Of a DNA stretch of 64,000 nt, positions 32,469-41,081 are shown one piece after another (position 1 is the stretch's first letter; every line of letters begins with the position of its first letter). The translations under genes were made by a program, and so were the position numbers. A model generated the notes under the pieces. It did not search any database. It had not been told where the DNA came from and worked only from the letters and a program-made list of their open reading frames with translations. The DNA is from Trachythela sp. YZ-2020 (Eukaryota > Cnidaria > Anthozoa > Malacalcyonacea > Clavulariidae): contig JADLSH010000263.1 of the NCBI GenBank assembly GCA_016169945.1, positions 91,499-155,498 of the forward strand, given 5' to 3'.

Positions 32469-34892
32469 TTGCGGTCGCAGGCCCGTGTCGTCGTGATCGG
32501 CGGCGGGGCAGTCGGTGCGTCCTGCCTCTATCATCTGACCCGGGCCGGTATCGCCGATTGCCTGTTGATCGAGAAGGACGAGCTGACCTCCGGCTCGACC
32601 TGGCACGCGGCCGGCAACATCCCGACCTATGCGAACAGTTGGCTCGGCATGCGGGCCGGCAACTACGCCTGGCGGCTCTACAAGACCCTGGGAGAGGCGC
32701 TCGATACGCCGATCACCTACCGGCACACGGGCGCGTTCTGGCCGGCGCACAGGGCGGACCGCATGGACCTGTTCCATCACCTGGTCGGAGTTTCCAAGTC
32801 GGCCGGCTTCGAGCTGGCGATGGTCACGCCGGAGGAGATGGAATCGATGCATCCCTTCTACCGGGCGGGGGAGGGCGTCATCGGCGGGATCTACGACCCT
32901 TATGAAGGCGACATCGACCCGAGCCAGCTGACCCAGGCTTTAGCCAGAGGCGCGCGCCAGGCCGGGGCCGAGGTTGCCCGCTTCACCCGCGTTACGGGGA
33001 TCACGCGTAGGCCTGGCGGGGACTGGAGCGTGCGGACCGACAAGGGTGATGTCGTCTGCGATGTGGTGGTCAATGCGACCGGCATCTTCGGGGATCAACT
33101 GGCTGGTTTTGCTGGGCAGAGGATCCCGGTCGCAACCCTAGAGCACCAGTATCTCGTCACCGAACCGATCCCGGCCCTCGAGGCCGATCCGTCATCCTTT
33201 CCGCTGGTTCGCGATCCGGACATCCGGTTCTATCTTCGGCGGGAGCGGGCCAGCTTTCTCTTCGGTTCCTACGGTCACCCAGGCCGGCCGGCTTTCACCG
33301 ACGGTCTTCCGGCCGACTTCGCCCACCAGCTGTTCCCGGATTCGATCGACGACATCGCCGAGGTGCTGGAGGGTGCGATCGCGCATGTCGCACTGTTGGG
33401 GGAGGTCGGCGTGCAGCGCTTCGTCAACGGCCCGATCGGCTATTCGCCCGACGGCCAGCCGCTCTGCGGGCCCGCCTTCGGTCTGCCGAACTTCTACCAT
33501 GCCTGCGGCATCCAGATCGGCATCACCCAGTCCGCTGCCGTCGGCAAGGCGATCGCCGAATGGATCACCCAAGGCGAGACCGAATGGGACCATACGGCCT
33601 GGGACCCGCGCCGCTTCGGAGATTGGGCCACCACCGATTACGCGGTCGAGCGGGCGGTCGAGCTCTATGGCCTGCAGTATGCCATTCCCTTTCCGCACCG
33701 TATCCTGGCCTCCGCTCGCCCGGTCCAATGTACGCCGCTCTACGAAGTTCTGGCGGGCAGGGGCGCCGTGTTCGGTCAGGTCGGCGGCTGGGAACGCGCC
33801 TTCTGGTTCGACCGGATGGGCAGCCACGATCTGAGCCGCCTGAGTTACCGTGAAGGTGAGCCCTGGCGGGACGCCGTGCGCGCGGAGTGTGAAGCGGTCC
33901 GAGACCGGGTCGGCGTCATGGACCACGGCGGCTTCACCAAGTTTGAGATCGAGGGCTCCGGCGCGACGGCTTTCTTGGAGCGGGTGTTCTGCGGGCGCGT
34001 GCCGATCCTGGGCCGGGTCAAGCTGTCCTACATGCTGACGCCGAAGGGCAGGATCTGGAGCGAGGCGACGATCGCGCGGCTGGACAAGGACCGTTACCTG
34101 CTCTGCGGTCCGACCCTGGCGGATCGCCGGGACTTGGACTGGCTCACCCGTTATCTGCCGGCGGACGGCTCCGTGCAAATTCGGTTGGGCAGTGGTCATG
34201 ACGCGGCCCTGTTGGTCATGGGGCCTGTTTCACGGCATCTGCTGTCGCGGCTGACCGATGCCGACCTCTCGGAGGCGGCGGCGCCCTGGATGTCCGTTGC
34301 CGAGATCGAAGTCGCCGGCTGTCCGGCGACCGCGCTCCGGGTCTCCTATGTCGGCGAGCTGGGTTGGGAGTTGCATCTCGCGTCGGCCGACCTCACGACG
34401 CTCTACCGGGAGATCTGTGACCTGGGCGCGGATCTGGGGTTGGTCGATTTCGGATCATACGCGCTCAACGCCATGCGGCTGGAGAAGAGCTATCACGCCT
34501 GGGGCGCGGATTTCGGCATCGAGTACAGCGTCTTCGATGCGGGGCTCGAGGGCTTCGTCGGATTCGACAAGCTGGACTTCGTCGGACGCGAAGCGGTTCT
34601 GCGGCAGCGGGAACGGGTGGCGGACTGGCGCTTTGCCGGCTTCATCGTCGAAGGCGCCAATGCCGACCCTTTGGCAGGCGACCCGATCTTCTTCGACGGC
34701 GCGCAGGTCGGCTATGTCACTTCGGGCGGTACCGGCTTCCGGATCGGCAAGCGTTTGGCCCTGGGATACGTGAAGCCAGCGCTGGTGAAACCGGGAAAGG
34801 CCTTCGAGATCGAGGTGCTAGGTCAAAGCCGGCGGGCGGTTCTCTCGCCGATCCCCTTCTATGATCCGAAGAACCAGCGCCTGCGCGGCTAG
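32469..34892 (+). CDS. Dimethylglycine/sarcosine dehydrogenase-like FAD enzyme with GcvT folate domain
   Basis: An 807-residue flavoprotein. The N-terminal half is a DAO-type FAD domain (VVVIGGGAVGASCLYHLT) with GSTWHAAGN, whose histidine (about 46) corresponds to the covalent FAD site of dimethylglycine dehydrogenase. The second half (from about 430) is a GcvT-like tetrahydrofolate-binding domain (GVMDHGGFTKFEIEGSGATA, then the C-terminal YHAWGADFGIEYSVFDAGLE). Such enzymes oxidatively demethylate N-methylated glycines and capture the C1 unit on folate. The start is a TTG at 32469 with GGAG 10 bases upstream. It is the last gene of the four-gene unit and the best hint that the unit handles N-methyl compounds. 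Confidence 0.9.
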   Translation: MRSQARVVVIGGGAVGASCLYHLTRAGIADCLLIEKDELTSGSTWHAAGNIPTYANSWLGMRAGNYAWRLYKTLGEALDTPITYRHTGAFWPAHRADRMDLFHHLVGVSKSAGFELAMVTPEEMESMHPFYRAGEGVIGGIYDPYEGDIDPSQLTQALARGARQAGAEVARFTRVTGITRRPGGDWSVRTDKGDVVCDVVVNATGIFGDQLAGFAGQRIPVATLEHQYLVTEPIPALEADPSSFPLVRDPDIRFYLRRERASFLFGSYGHPGRPAFTDGLPADFAHQLFPDSIDDIAEVLEGAIAHVALLGEVGVQRFVNGPIGYSPDGQPLCGPAFGLPNFYHACGIQIGITQSAAVGKAIAEWITQGETEWDHTAWDPRRFGDWATTDYAVERAVELYGLQYAIPFPHRILASARPVQCTPLYEVLAGRGAVFGQVGGWERAFWFDRMGSHDLSRLSYREGEPWRDAVRAECEAVRDRVGVMDHGGFTKFEIEGSGATAFLERVFCGRVPILGRVKLSYMLTPKGRIWSEATIARLDKDRYLLCGPTLADRRDLDWLTRYLPADGSVQIRLGSGHDAALLVMGPVSRHLLSRLTDADLSEAAAPWMSVAEIEVAGCPATALRVSYVGELGWELHLASADLTTLYREICDLGADLGLVDFGSYALNAMRLEKSYHAWGADFGIEYSVFDAGLEGFVGFDKLDFVGREAVLRQRERVADWRFAGFIVEGANADPLAGDPIFFDGAQVGYVTSGGTGFRIGKRLALGYVKPALVKPGKAFEIEVLGQSRRAVLSPIPFYDPKNQRLRG

Positions 34893-34980
34893 TGTGGTGG
34901 ATTTGAAGTTCCTCCCATTATCGGGGCTGGCGCCGACTCCACGTAAATTGAAAATGCCCTAGCCTTTTCGACCCGGGCGG

Positions 34981-35847
34981 CTAGCCCTTTCGAATCATCC
35001 GATAGATCGCCGAGAAGTCCAGGTCGCCGTCGGCACCCTGTGCGAACTCGGTGAACCGCCGGGCCGCGGCGGCCCCAAAGGGCGTGTCCTGGCCGGTCGC
35101 GTCCGCCGCCGCCTGAGCCAGGCGCAGGTCCTTTGCCATCAGGCGGGCGGCGAAGCCTGGCGCGTAACCCTTCGAGGCGGGCGCGGACGGTGCCGGGCCG
35201 GGGACCGGGCAGCGGTTCTCCAGGATCCAGCTCTGCGCGGCGGCGCCTTTGCAGAGGGTGAAAAAGCTCTGAGGGTCCAGCCCCAGGGAGTCGGCCAGAG
35301 CGAAGGCCTCGCAGACGCCGAGCGCGGTGATCCCGCATATCATGTTGTGGCAAGCCTTGGCGGCCTGGCCCGCGCCGGCCGCTCCGAATGTGGTGATCTT
35401 GCTGCCCATCGCACTCAGCAACGGTTTCGCCCGCTCGATATCCTGCGCCGCGCCGCCGACCATGAAGCTCAAAGATCCGGCGCGCGCGCCTTCCGGGCCG
35501 CCCGAAACAGGCGCGTCGACGAAACCGTGCCCGGCCTCACGGACGGCGGCTGCGAGGCGACGCGTGGTCTCGACATCGATTGTGGAGCAGTCGAGCAGGA
35601 GGCTCGATGCCTTCGGGCCTCTTGCCAGAAGCGCATCATGGACCGCGGTCACGTGGTCGCCTTCGGGAAGCATGGTGATCAGGCAGTCCGCATCGGCGGC
35701 TGCCTCGTCGAGGCTGGAGGCCCGCCGGACCAGTCCGGTGCCCGCCTCGGCTGCGAGATCCCAACCGACCGGATCGAAGCCTTGCTCTTCCAGGCACTGC
35801 GCCATGGGCAGGCCCATGGTGCCCAGTCCGATGAAACAAACGCGCAT
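34981..35847 (-). CDS. NAD-dependent beta-hydroxyacid dehydrogenase (3-hydroxyisobutyrate dehydrogenase family)
   Basis: A 288-residue oxidoreductase. The nucleotide site is VCFIGLGTMGLPMAQ, the substrate region DAPVSGGPEGARAG, and the catalytic lysine is in GAGQAAKACHNM. These are the four conserved elements of the HIBADH/tartronate semialdehyde reductase family. The ATG at 35847 overlaps the LysR stop (TGATG), so the two form a minus-strand operon. It converges with the flavoprotein gene, about 90 bases apart. It may oxidise a hydroxy acid released by the plus-strand pathway. Confidence 0.9.
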   Translation of the reverse strand: MRVCFIGLGTMGLPMAQCLEEQGFDPVGWDLAAEAGTGLVRRASSLDEAAADADCLITMLPEGDHVTAVHDALLARGPKASSLLLDCSTIDVETTRRLAAAVREAGHGFVDAPVSGGPEGARAGSLSFMVGGAAQDIERAKPLLSAMGSKITTFGAAGAGQAAKACHNMICGITALGVCEAFALADSLGLDPQSFFTLCKGAAAQSWILENRCPVPGPAPSAPASKGYAPGFAARLMAKDLRLAQAAADATGQDTPFGAAAARRFTEFAQGADGDLDFSAIYRMIRKG

Positions 35848-36785
35848 CACTTCGGTCCCTCCTGTGTGTAGAAGCCGTGGGTGGTCCGACACCAGTCGGC
35901 CAAATGCTCGGCGACCCGCCGATGGGTGTCGTTCTCCGGGCCCTCGCCGGGGCGGATCACGGCGTACCAGGGAAGGCTGATGCCGGACCGGCCGACCCGT
36001 GCGGCCAGAATGCGCCCGCTGTCGAGGGCGCTTTGGACCGCCCAGCCGGCCAGCACCGAGCTGCCGAGACTCGCCGCGACCAGCTCGACGATCGCCTCGG
36101 GCAGCTCGACCGTCTCGGTCCAATTGGGATAACTCTCGCTCGGCCGGAACAGCTTGGCGTACTCCCGGTCCGGTTCGGGGATCCGGGTGAAGGTGATGAA
36201 ATCCTCGCCGACGATATCCGGACCGTCGATGTGATCGCGACCGGCAAGGCGGTGATCCGGCGCCATGATGAAGAGCAGCTCATCGTCGAAAAGATGGATC
36301 CGCTCGGCGCCTGCGCCCGCGGTCCGGCCGGAGACGATGGCCAGGTCCACGCTCTGGCCGGTGAGGCATTCCAGCGCATTACGCGCGGCGGCCGCCACGA
36401 CCTGCACGCCGACGTCCGGTTCCTGGTCTCGCAGATGGCGGAGAAAGGCCGGCAGCCAATGGTAGGAGCTGTAGGACTCAACCGCCAGCCGGATCACCTG
36501 TCCGACCCCGTGTCCCATGCGGCGCGCATCGCTTTCCGCCCGCCCCAGGTCGGCGAGAAGCCGCGCGGCGACCTGGGCCAGGTACTCGGCCGCGGGTGTC
36601 ATGCGCAGGCGCTTGTGCACCCGGGTGAAGAGTGGAAGATCCAGCCTGCGCTCCGCCTCGCGAATTCGATGGGACAGGGCCGACGGGGTGATGCCCAGAA
36701 GCTCGGCCGCATCGGTCACCCGAGGGGTCTCGGCGAGCACGGCGATCATCTGAAGGTGGCGCAGGTCGAGAAGCGGCGGTTTCAT
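35847..36785 (-). CDS. LysR-family transcriptional regulator (MetR-like)
   Basis: A 312-residue regulator with the winged HTH at about residues 8-68 (LRHLQMIAVLAETPRVTDAA, then ITPSALSHRIREAERRLDLP), and an effector domain of normal size (VIRLAVESYSSYHWLPAFLR onward). The HTH and effector starts resemble MetR, which senses homocysteine. If that holds, methyl-group status may be the signal; this is an inference. It heads a two-gene minus-strand operon with the beta-hydroxyacid dehydrogenase and probably also controls the convergent methyltransferase unit. Confidence 0.88.
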   Translation of the reverse strand: MKPPLLDLRHLQMIAVLAETPRVTDAAELLGITPSALSHRIREAERRLDLPLFTRVHKRLRMTPAAEYLAQVAARLLADLGRAESDARRMGHGVGQVIRLAVESYSSYHWLPAFLRHLRDQEPDVGVQVVAAAARNALECLTGQSVDLAIVSGRTAGAGAERIHLFDDELLFIMAPDHRLAGRDHIDGPDIVGEDFITFTRIPEPDREYAKLFRPSESYPNWTETVELPEAIVELVAASLGSSVLAGWAVQSALDSGRILAARVGRSGISLPWYAVIRPGEGPENDTHRRVAEHLADWCRTTHGFYTQEGPK

Positions 36786-36843
36786 GCGCCACTATCTGAA
36801 TCCTTTTCACCAAAAGTCGAGAGCAACAAGGATTCTGTTCATC

Positions 36844-38688
36844 TTAATCTTCGAAAACCTGCACGAATTCAGCAGCTGGGCGGTTATCGGCAATCCAAGC
36901 TGGCCGACTCCGGATGCTGTGCCTCCGTTCTGCGGAAAGGGTCACTGAGCGGCGAGCATACCTGCGGAATACTTGGGCTGAGCCTCCACGGCATCGGCGG
37001 CAAAGCTCTGATACCACGAGACCAGTTCGTCGGCCGGTACCGGTCGACTGGAAGTAGTAGCCTTGGGCCTCGTCGCAGCCCTGTTCTTGGAGGAAACGCA
37101 ATTGGGCCTCGGTCTCGACACCCTCCGCGATGGTGCGCATGTTGAGGCTCTTTGCCAGGGAAATGATAGCCTTGGCGATCGTCGTGCTGTTCGGGTCGTC
37201 AATGACATCGTCGACGAAGGAGCGGTCGATCTTCAGCGTGTCGACCGAGAGCTTGTTGAGCAGGGAAAGTGACGAGTGACCGGTCCCGAAGTCGTCGATC
37301 GCGACGCAGAAGCCCATCAGATGGAGCTGGTGCAGGACCTCGGTCATGATGTCCATTCTATCCATGATCATGGTCTCGGTGATCTCGAGCTCGATGCTGG
37401 ACGGGTCGATCCGGTGCTCGTCGATCGCCTGCTTGAGGCACTCGGCGAAGTCGGAGCGACGAAACTGAACGGTCGAAACGTTCACGGCGATCGGTATCGG
37501 CGGAAGAACGGATTCGCGCCAGGCGATTGTCTGACGACAGGCTTCCCAGATCGCCCACTCACCAAGGTCCGTAATCAGCCCGCTGGACTCGGCGATCGGG
37601 ATGAATTGATCCGGGGGGATCATGCCACGCTTCGGATTGTTCCATCGCATGAGCGCCTCGACGCCGATCAGATCTCCGGAGGCGATCGATATTTTGGGTT
37701 GGAAATACAGGCTCAGCTCCTGCCGGTCTCTCGCCTGCCTCAACTCGGCCTCGAGATCCTTGCGGGTTCGCGCGCGCTCGTTCAGTTCCGCATCGTAGAA
37801 GAAGTACGAGCCTCGCGCGGTACGCTTGGCCTGATAGAGCGCCAGGTCCGCGTGTTTCAGAATGTTGTCCGGACTGGTGCTGTCCATGGGAAAGATCGTG
37901 ACGCCGGTGCTGGCCGAGGTCGATACGTTGTGCCCATCCAGGTTAAAGTCCTCTCCAAGATGCTCCGTGATCTTCTCGATCAGTGTAACGACATTTTCGG
38001 TCTGTTGGAGGTTGGTGGCGACGATCGCGAATTCGTCTCCGCCCAGCCGGGCGACGGTGTCCGTGATTCTGGTGCAGGCGACCAGCCGCTTGGCGGCTTC
38101 TTCGATCAAGAGGTCGCCGATCGGATGGCCGAGCGTATCGTTCACGTCCTTGAAGTGGTCCAGGTCCAGCAGCAGGAGCGCGATCATGGAATCGGCGCGC
38201 CTGGCGTTCTCGATCGCATCGGCCAAACGAACCTGGAATGCCGCTCTATTCGCGAGGCCGGTGAGCGCATCATGCTCGGCGAGATGGCTCAGACGTTGCT
38301 GGGTTTTCTTTTGCTCCATGGCGTAGCGGATCGCGCGGGATAGCATCGGGGCCGTCATATCTCCTTTCAGGAGATAGTCGGCCGCCCCGCACTTCATAGC
38401 TTCCTGGTCGATCTCTGCGCTGTCCTGTCCGGTCAAGAGCAGGAACACGCCGGGATGAGCGTGACCCCCCGCTTGTCTGATGAGGTCCAGACCGGTGCAG
38501 GGGCCCAGGTTTTGATCAATGATGTAGACGTCGTGGGATTCCGCCTTGATCGCGGCCGGCGCCTCGTCGGCATCGCTGATCCATTCGAGCTCGAGCGTTG
38601 CTCCGAATGCCTTCGTCAACATTCGACGCGTCATGATCTGATCGACCTGATCGTCTTCGATCAGGAGAATCGCCGGCGAGATGGTCAA
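36844..38688 (-). CDS. Response regulator with GGDEF and EAL domains (C-terminal one-base frameshift)
   Basis: A cytoplasmic c-di-GMP protein. Order: receiver domain at about 1-125 (ILLIEDDQVDQ, phospho-Asp in YIIDQNLGP, Lys in YLLKGD), GGDEF domain at about 140-295 with an intact TVARLGGDEFAI, EAL domain from about 315 with LIGVEALMRWNN and AIDDFGTGHSSLSLL. The start is a TTG with AGAGGGGGA 7 bases upstream. After DEAQGYYF the frame runs into about 70 residues of unrelated basic sequence, while the expected ending (RPVPADELVSWYQSF ... to a stop at 36942) sits in the next frame; an extra base at about 37048-37053 explains this. Without the shift the protein would have about 580 residues. Both synthesis and hydrolysis motifs look active. 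Confidence 0.85.
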   Translation of the reverse strand: MTISPAILLIEDDQVDQIMTRRMLTKAFGATLELEWISDADEAPAAIKAESHDVYIIDQNLGPCTGLDLIRQAGGHAHPGVFLLLTGQDSAEIDQEAMKCGAADYLLKGDMTAPMLSRAIRYAMEQKKTQQRLSHLAEHDALTGLANRAAFQVRLADAIENARRADSMIALLLLDLDHFKDVNDTLGHPIGDLLIEEAAKRLVACTRITDTVARLGGDEFAIVATNLQQTENVVTLIEKITEHLGEDFNLDGHNVSTSASTGVTIFPMDSTSPDNILKHADLALYQAKRTARGSYFFYDAELNERARTRKDLEAELRQARDRQELSLYFQPKISIASGDLIGVEALMRWNNPKRGMIPPDQFIPIAESSGLITDLGEWAIWEACRQTIAWRESVLPPIPIAVNVSTVQFRRSDFAECLKQAIDEHRIDPSSIELEITETMIMDRMDIMTEVLHQLHLMGFCVAIDDFGTGHSSLSLLNKLSVDTLKIDRSFVDDVIDDPNSTTIAKAIISLAKSLNMRTIAEGVETEAQLRFLQEQGCDEAQGYYFQSTGTGRRTGLVVSELCRRCRGGSAQVFRRYARRSVTLSAERRHSIRSRPAWIADNRPAAEFVQVFED

Positions 38689-38846
38689 GGTCTGGTCCCC
38701 CTCTGCTGAGCCTCCTGATAGCTATGCCAATGGAGGTACTCGATAGGGGGATTTTCGCCTTTTGGGATTAAATTTCACTGAACCCGTTACGCTGGTATCA
38801 CTTATGGAATAGATCCTAATCCGAGCGTCCAGGGCACAGGCATGCA

Positions 38847-38867
38847 AACTCCCGGAATCGGGGAGTT
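38847..38867 (-). terminator. Candidate hairpin terminator after the methyltransferase gene
   Basis: A perfect 7-base stem, AACTCCC and GGGAGTT, with a 7-base loop, ten bases beyond the stop at 38877 on the minus strand. The T-run after it is short (TTTGC), so it may be a weak or rho-assisted terminator. Confidence 0.4.
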
Positions 38868-38876
38868 ACCCTGCGA

Positions 38877-39890
38877 TCAACGGACTTCCGACACGGCAAG
38901 GGTTCGATCATCACAGGGTTGCAGCTTCTTTGCAGCCTCGTGTGGCGATCCTTCGCGGGGTTTCAGTGCGACGGCGAGGAGCGTAGCGCCCCGGGCGTTT
39001 GCCGGTGGCCTCAGGGTCTGGAGCAGGCCGGATGTCAGCCAGGACAGAACCTTGAGCTGCCGCAGACGCCTGCCGAAACGCGGGCCCTTGCCGCGTGCGA
39101 TGAACTGGGCCGTTCGCGCCATCCACCACAGCCTGCGTTCCCAAGACTCGACCGGAAAGCGGTGAATCGCCGGATCCTGAAGCCCGTGTCGCTGAAGCAA
39201 GCCGCCTAGGGAGGTCGCGGACCACCAGGTGAGGTGATGAGGCGGCGCGTTGAGCACGAAGTCCGGCAGTGCGGAGATGTAGGAGGCCATGCCCGGCAGG
39301 CCAAGGATGAGGCGTCCCCCCGGAGCCAGGCAGCGAAGCGCCGTCTCCACGAAGTCGTCGGGATCGGGGAAATGCTCGAGTACCTGAAAGGCCACGACCA
39401 CGCTATAGCCCGGTTGCCTCGACTGGCCGATATCATCGGCGAGTGCCGCGAGCGACTGATCCGACACATCGCGGCCGAGCGCGCGGGCCCGGCAGATGCT
39501 CTGTGGGTCGAACTCCAGCCCGCGGTAGGTGGCGCCGTTCACATGGACGGCGAAGGCACCGCTGCCGGCGCCGATGTCGAGCACCCGGTCGTTCGGTCCG
39601 ATGTAGCGCCGGGCGGCGACGTGTTCGGCCTTGGACGCGGGCTGATACCAGTCGAATCCGCGCAGCTGGCTGTAGAAATCGGGCGTCCCGACCACCGGAG
39701 GGTCGAAGTAGATCTGCGCCGTGTCGGGGTCGCGGCAGAGCCGCAAGGACGAAACGCCGTCGAAGAGCCGGCTCACATCGATGCCGAAGTCGCGCTGCCA
39801 GCTCGCCACCACGTCGGCCACGGAAATGGTTTCCAGCACCTCCGGGTCGGCCAAAGCGAGGCGTCGCGCCGTGGCGATCCGGTTAGGCAA
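38877..39890 (-). CDS. Class I SAM-dependent methyltransferase
   Basis: A 337-residue methyltransferase. Motif I is VLDIGAGSGAFAVHV, then YRGLEFDPQSICRARALG, with VVVAFQVLEHFPDPDDFVE marking the type-11/12 (ubiE/COQ5-like) group and LAPGGRLILGLPG after it. About 85 residues precede the fold, and the C-terminal 100 residues are basic and unassigned. The start (TTG at 39890) lies inside the 3' end of the radical SAM gene, an 8-base overlap, so translation is coupled. The pair suggests that a radical SAM product is methylated. Confidence 0.85.
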   Translation of the reverse strand: MPNRIATARRLALADPEVLETISVADVVASWQRDFGIDVSRLFDGVSSLRLCRDPDTAQIYFDPPVVGTPDFYSQLRGFDWYQPASKAEHVAARRYIGPNDRVLDIGAGSGAFAVHVNGATYRGLEFDPQSICRARALGRDVSDQSLAALADDIGQSRQPGYSVVVAFQVLEHFPDPDDFVETALRCLAPGGRLILGLPGMASYISALPDFVLNAPPHHLTWWSATSLGGLLQRHGLQDPAIHRFPVESWERRLWWMARTAQFIARGKGPRFGRRLRQLKVLSWLTSGLLQTLRPPANARGATLLAVALKPREGSPHEAAKKLQPCDDRTLAVSEVR

Positions 39891-40872
39891 GGGGGCGAAC
39901 CTTCATGGGCGTAGCGGCCGCGGTCAGCGGATGCTGCAGGTTGCGGCCTACCAGGCGGCCGCACAGCAGGTTACAGGACGAGGCCTTCGAGCAGGCCTCG
40001 ATCGCGGGGCGGTCGAGGCGCGCCAGGATCTCGTCCAAGCTGGACTGTCGGAGGTTGCCCGCGAACGGCATGGCAAGGCAAGACGCCACGTTGCCCGAAG
40101 CGTCGATCGCGAGGCTGTAGCGTCCCGCATCGCAGCGGCCCAGCGGCCGGCCGCGCAGCCAGTCAATGTTGTCGCGGGCATAACCACGATAGTAGCCGGG
40201 CGGCAGCAGGCCGCTTTCCAGAATGGCCTCGAAGGTCTTGGCCGCCTGGTCCTTTGAGAAGGTCAGCCGATCGTCGGTTTTGCCGTACTTGCCTACCTCC
40301 CAGTGATAGGCGCCCAGGATCGGAGCGAAGCCCTCGGCGCGGGCGAAGCGGCAGACCTCCTCGACATCGCCGCGGTTCTTGTCGGTCACGACGCAGGCGA
40401 TGAACTTGGGATGGGGATAGTCTCTCAGCGCCGCGATGCCCTGCAGCACCCGGGGCAGTTGGTCGGCGCCGCGGACTTGCCGGTAGCGCTCTCGGTCCAG
40501 GCTGTCCAGGCTGACCGAAACCGCGACCGACAGGCTGCTGAGCCGCTCGACCACGGTGGGCCCCAGCTTGGTGCCGTTGGTGACCAGGCAGAGGCCGAAA
40601 CCGATCGCCGCCAGATCCTCCAGCACCTCGAGGGTATCGCGCCGGACCAGCGGCTCGCCGCCCTGCACGAAGAGATAGCGCAGGCCGTGGCGATAGAGGC
40701 CGGTGAAGATCTCGCGGATCTCATCCCGGCTCATCTCGTAGCGGCCCTGATTGAGTGGCAGGTCGCAATAGCCGCAGCGCGAATTGCAGCGCAGGCAGAT
40801 CTCGAAGACCGCCATCACCGGGCGCCCGCGTGCCAGGGACCAAAGCGGTTTCAGGCTGTCATGCCAGCTCAT
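39883..40872 (-). CDS. Radical SAM protein with SPASM-like C-terminal region
   Basis: A 329-residue radical SAM enzyme. The cluster motif reads EICLRCNSRCGYC (CxxxCxxC at about residues 29-36), followed by the GGEP-type VQGGEPLVRR and VSLDSLDRERYRQVRG. The C-terminal part carries GRCDAGRYSLAIDASGNVAS and further cysteines (CSKASSCNLLCG), the pattern of SPASM/Twitch domains that hold extra clusters. Proteins of this type modify peptides or make cofactors. No precursor peptide is evident in the window. It is first in a two-gene minus-strand operon; AGAGG precedes the ATG. Confidence 0.87.
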   Translation of the reverse strand: MSWHDSLKPLWSLARGRPVMAVFEICLRCNSRCGYCDLPLNQGRYEMSRDEIREIFTGLYRHGLRYLFVQGGEPLVRRDTLEVLEDLAAIGFGLCLVTNGTKLGPTVVERLSSLSVAVSVSLDSLDRERYRQVRGADQLPRVLQGIAALRDYPHPKFIACVVTDKNRGDVEEVCRFARAEGFAPILGAYHWEVGKYGKTDDRLTFSKDQAAKTFEAILESGLLPPGYYRGYARDNIDWLRGRPLGRCDAGRYSLAIDASGNVASCLAMPFAGNLRQSSLDEILARLDRPAIEACSKASSCNLLCGRLVGRNLQHPLTAAATPMKVRPLA

Positions 40873-41081
40873 CTGCGCCTCTTACAACTTCGTGAGGTCT
40901 TCGGTCCGGTCATTGAAATCTTCTCGAACCTGCCCCTAATTTGACTGGCCTTTGCGCTAATCGCCGTTATCGCCAGCTATATGGTTACGCCGAGCGCTGG
41001 GGTACCGCAGATGCCAGGATTGTGAAGGATTGCGATCTGCCGGCGCCGATTTTCCGTGCCGCAATCGAGGAGGGGCTTTGG

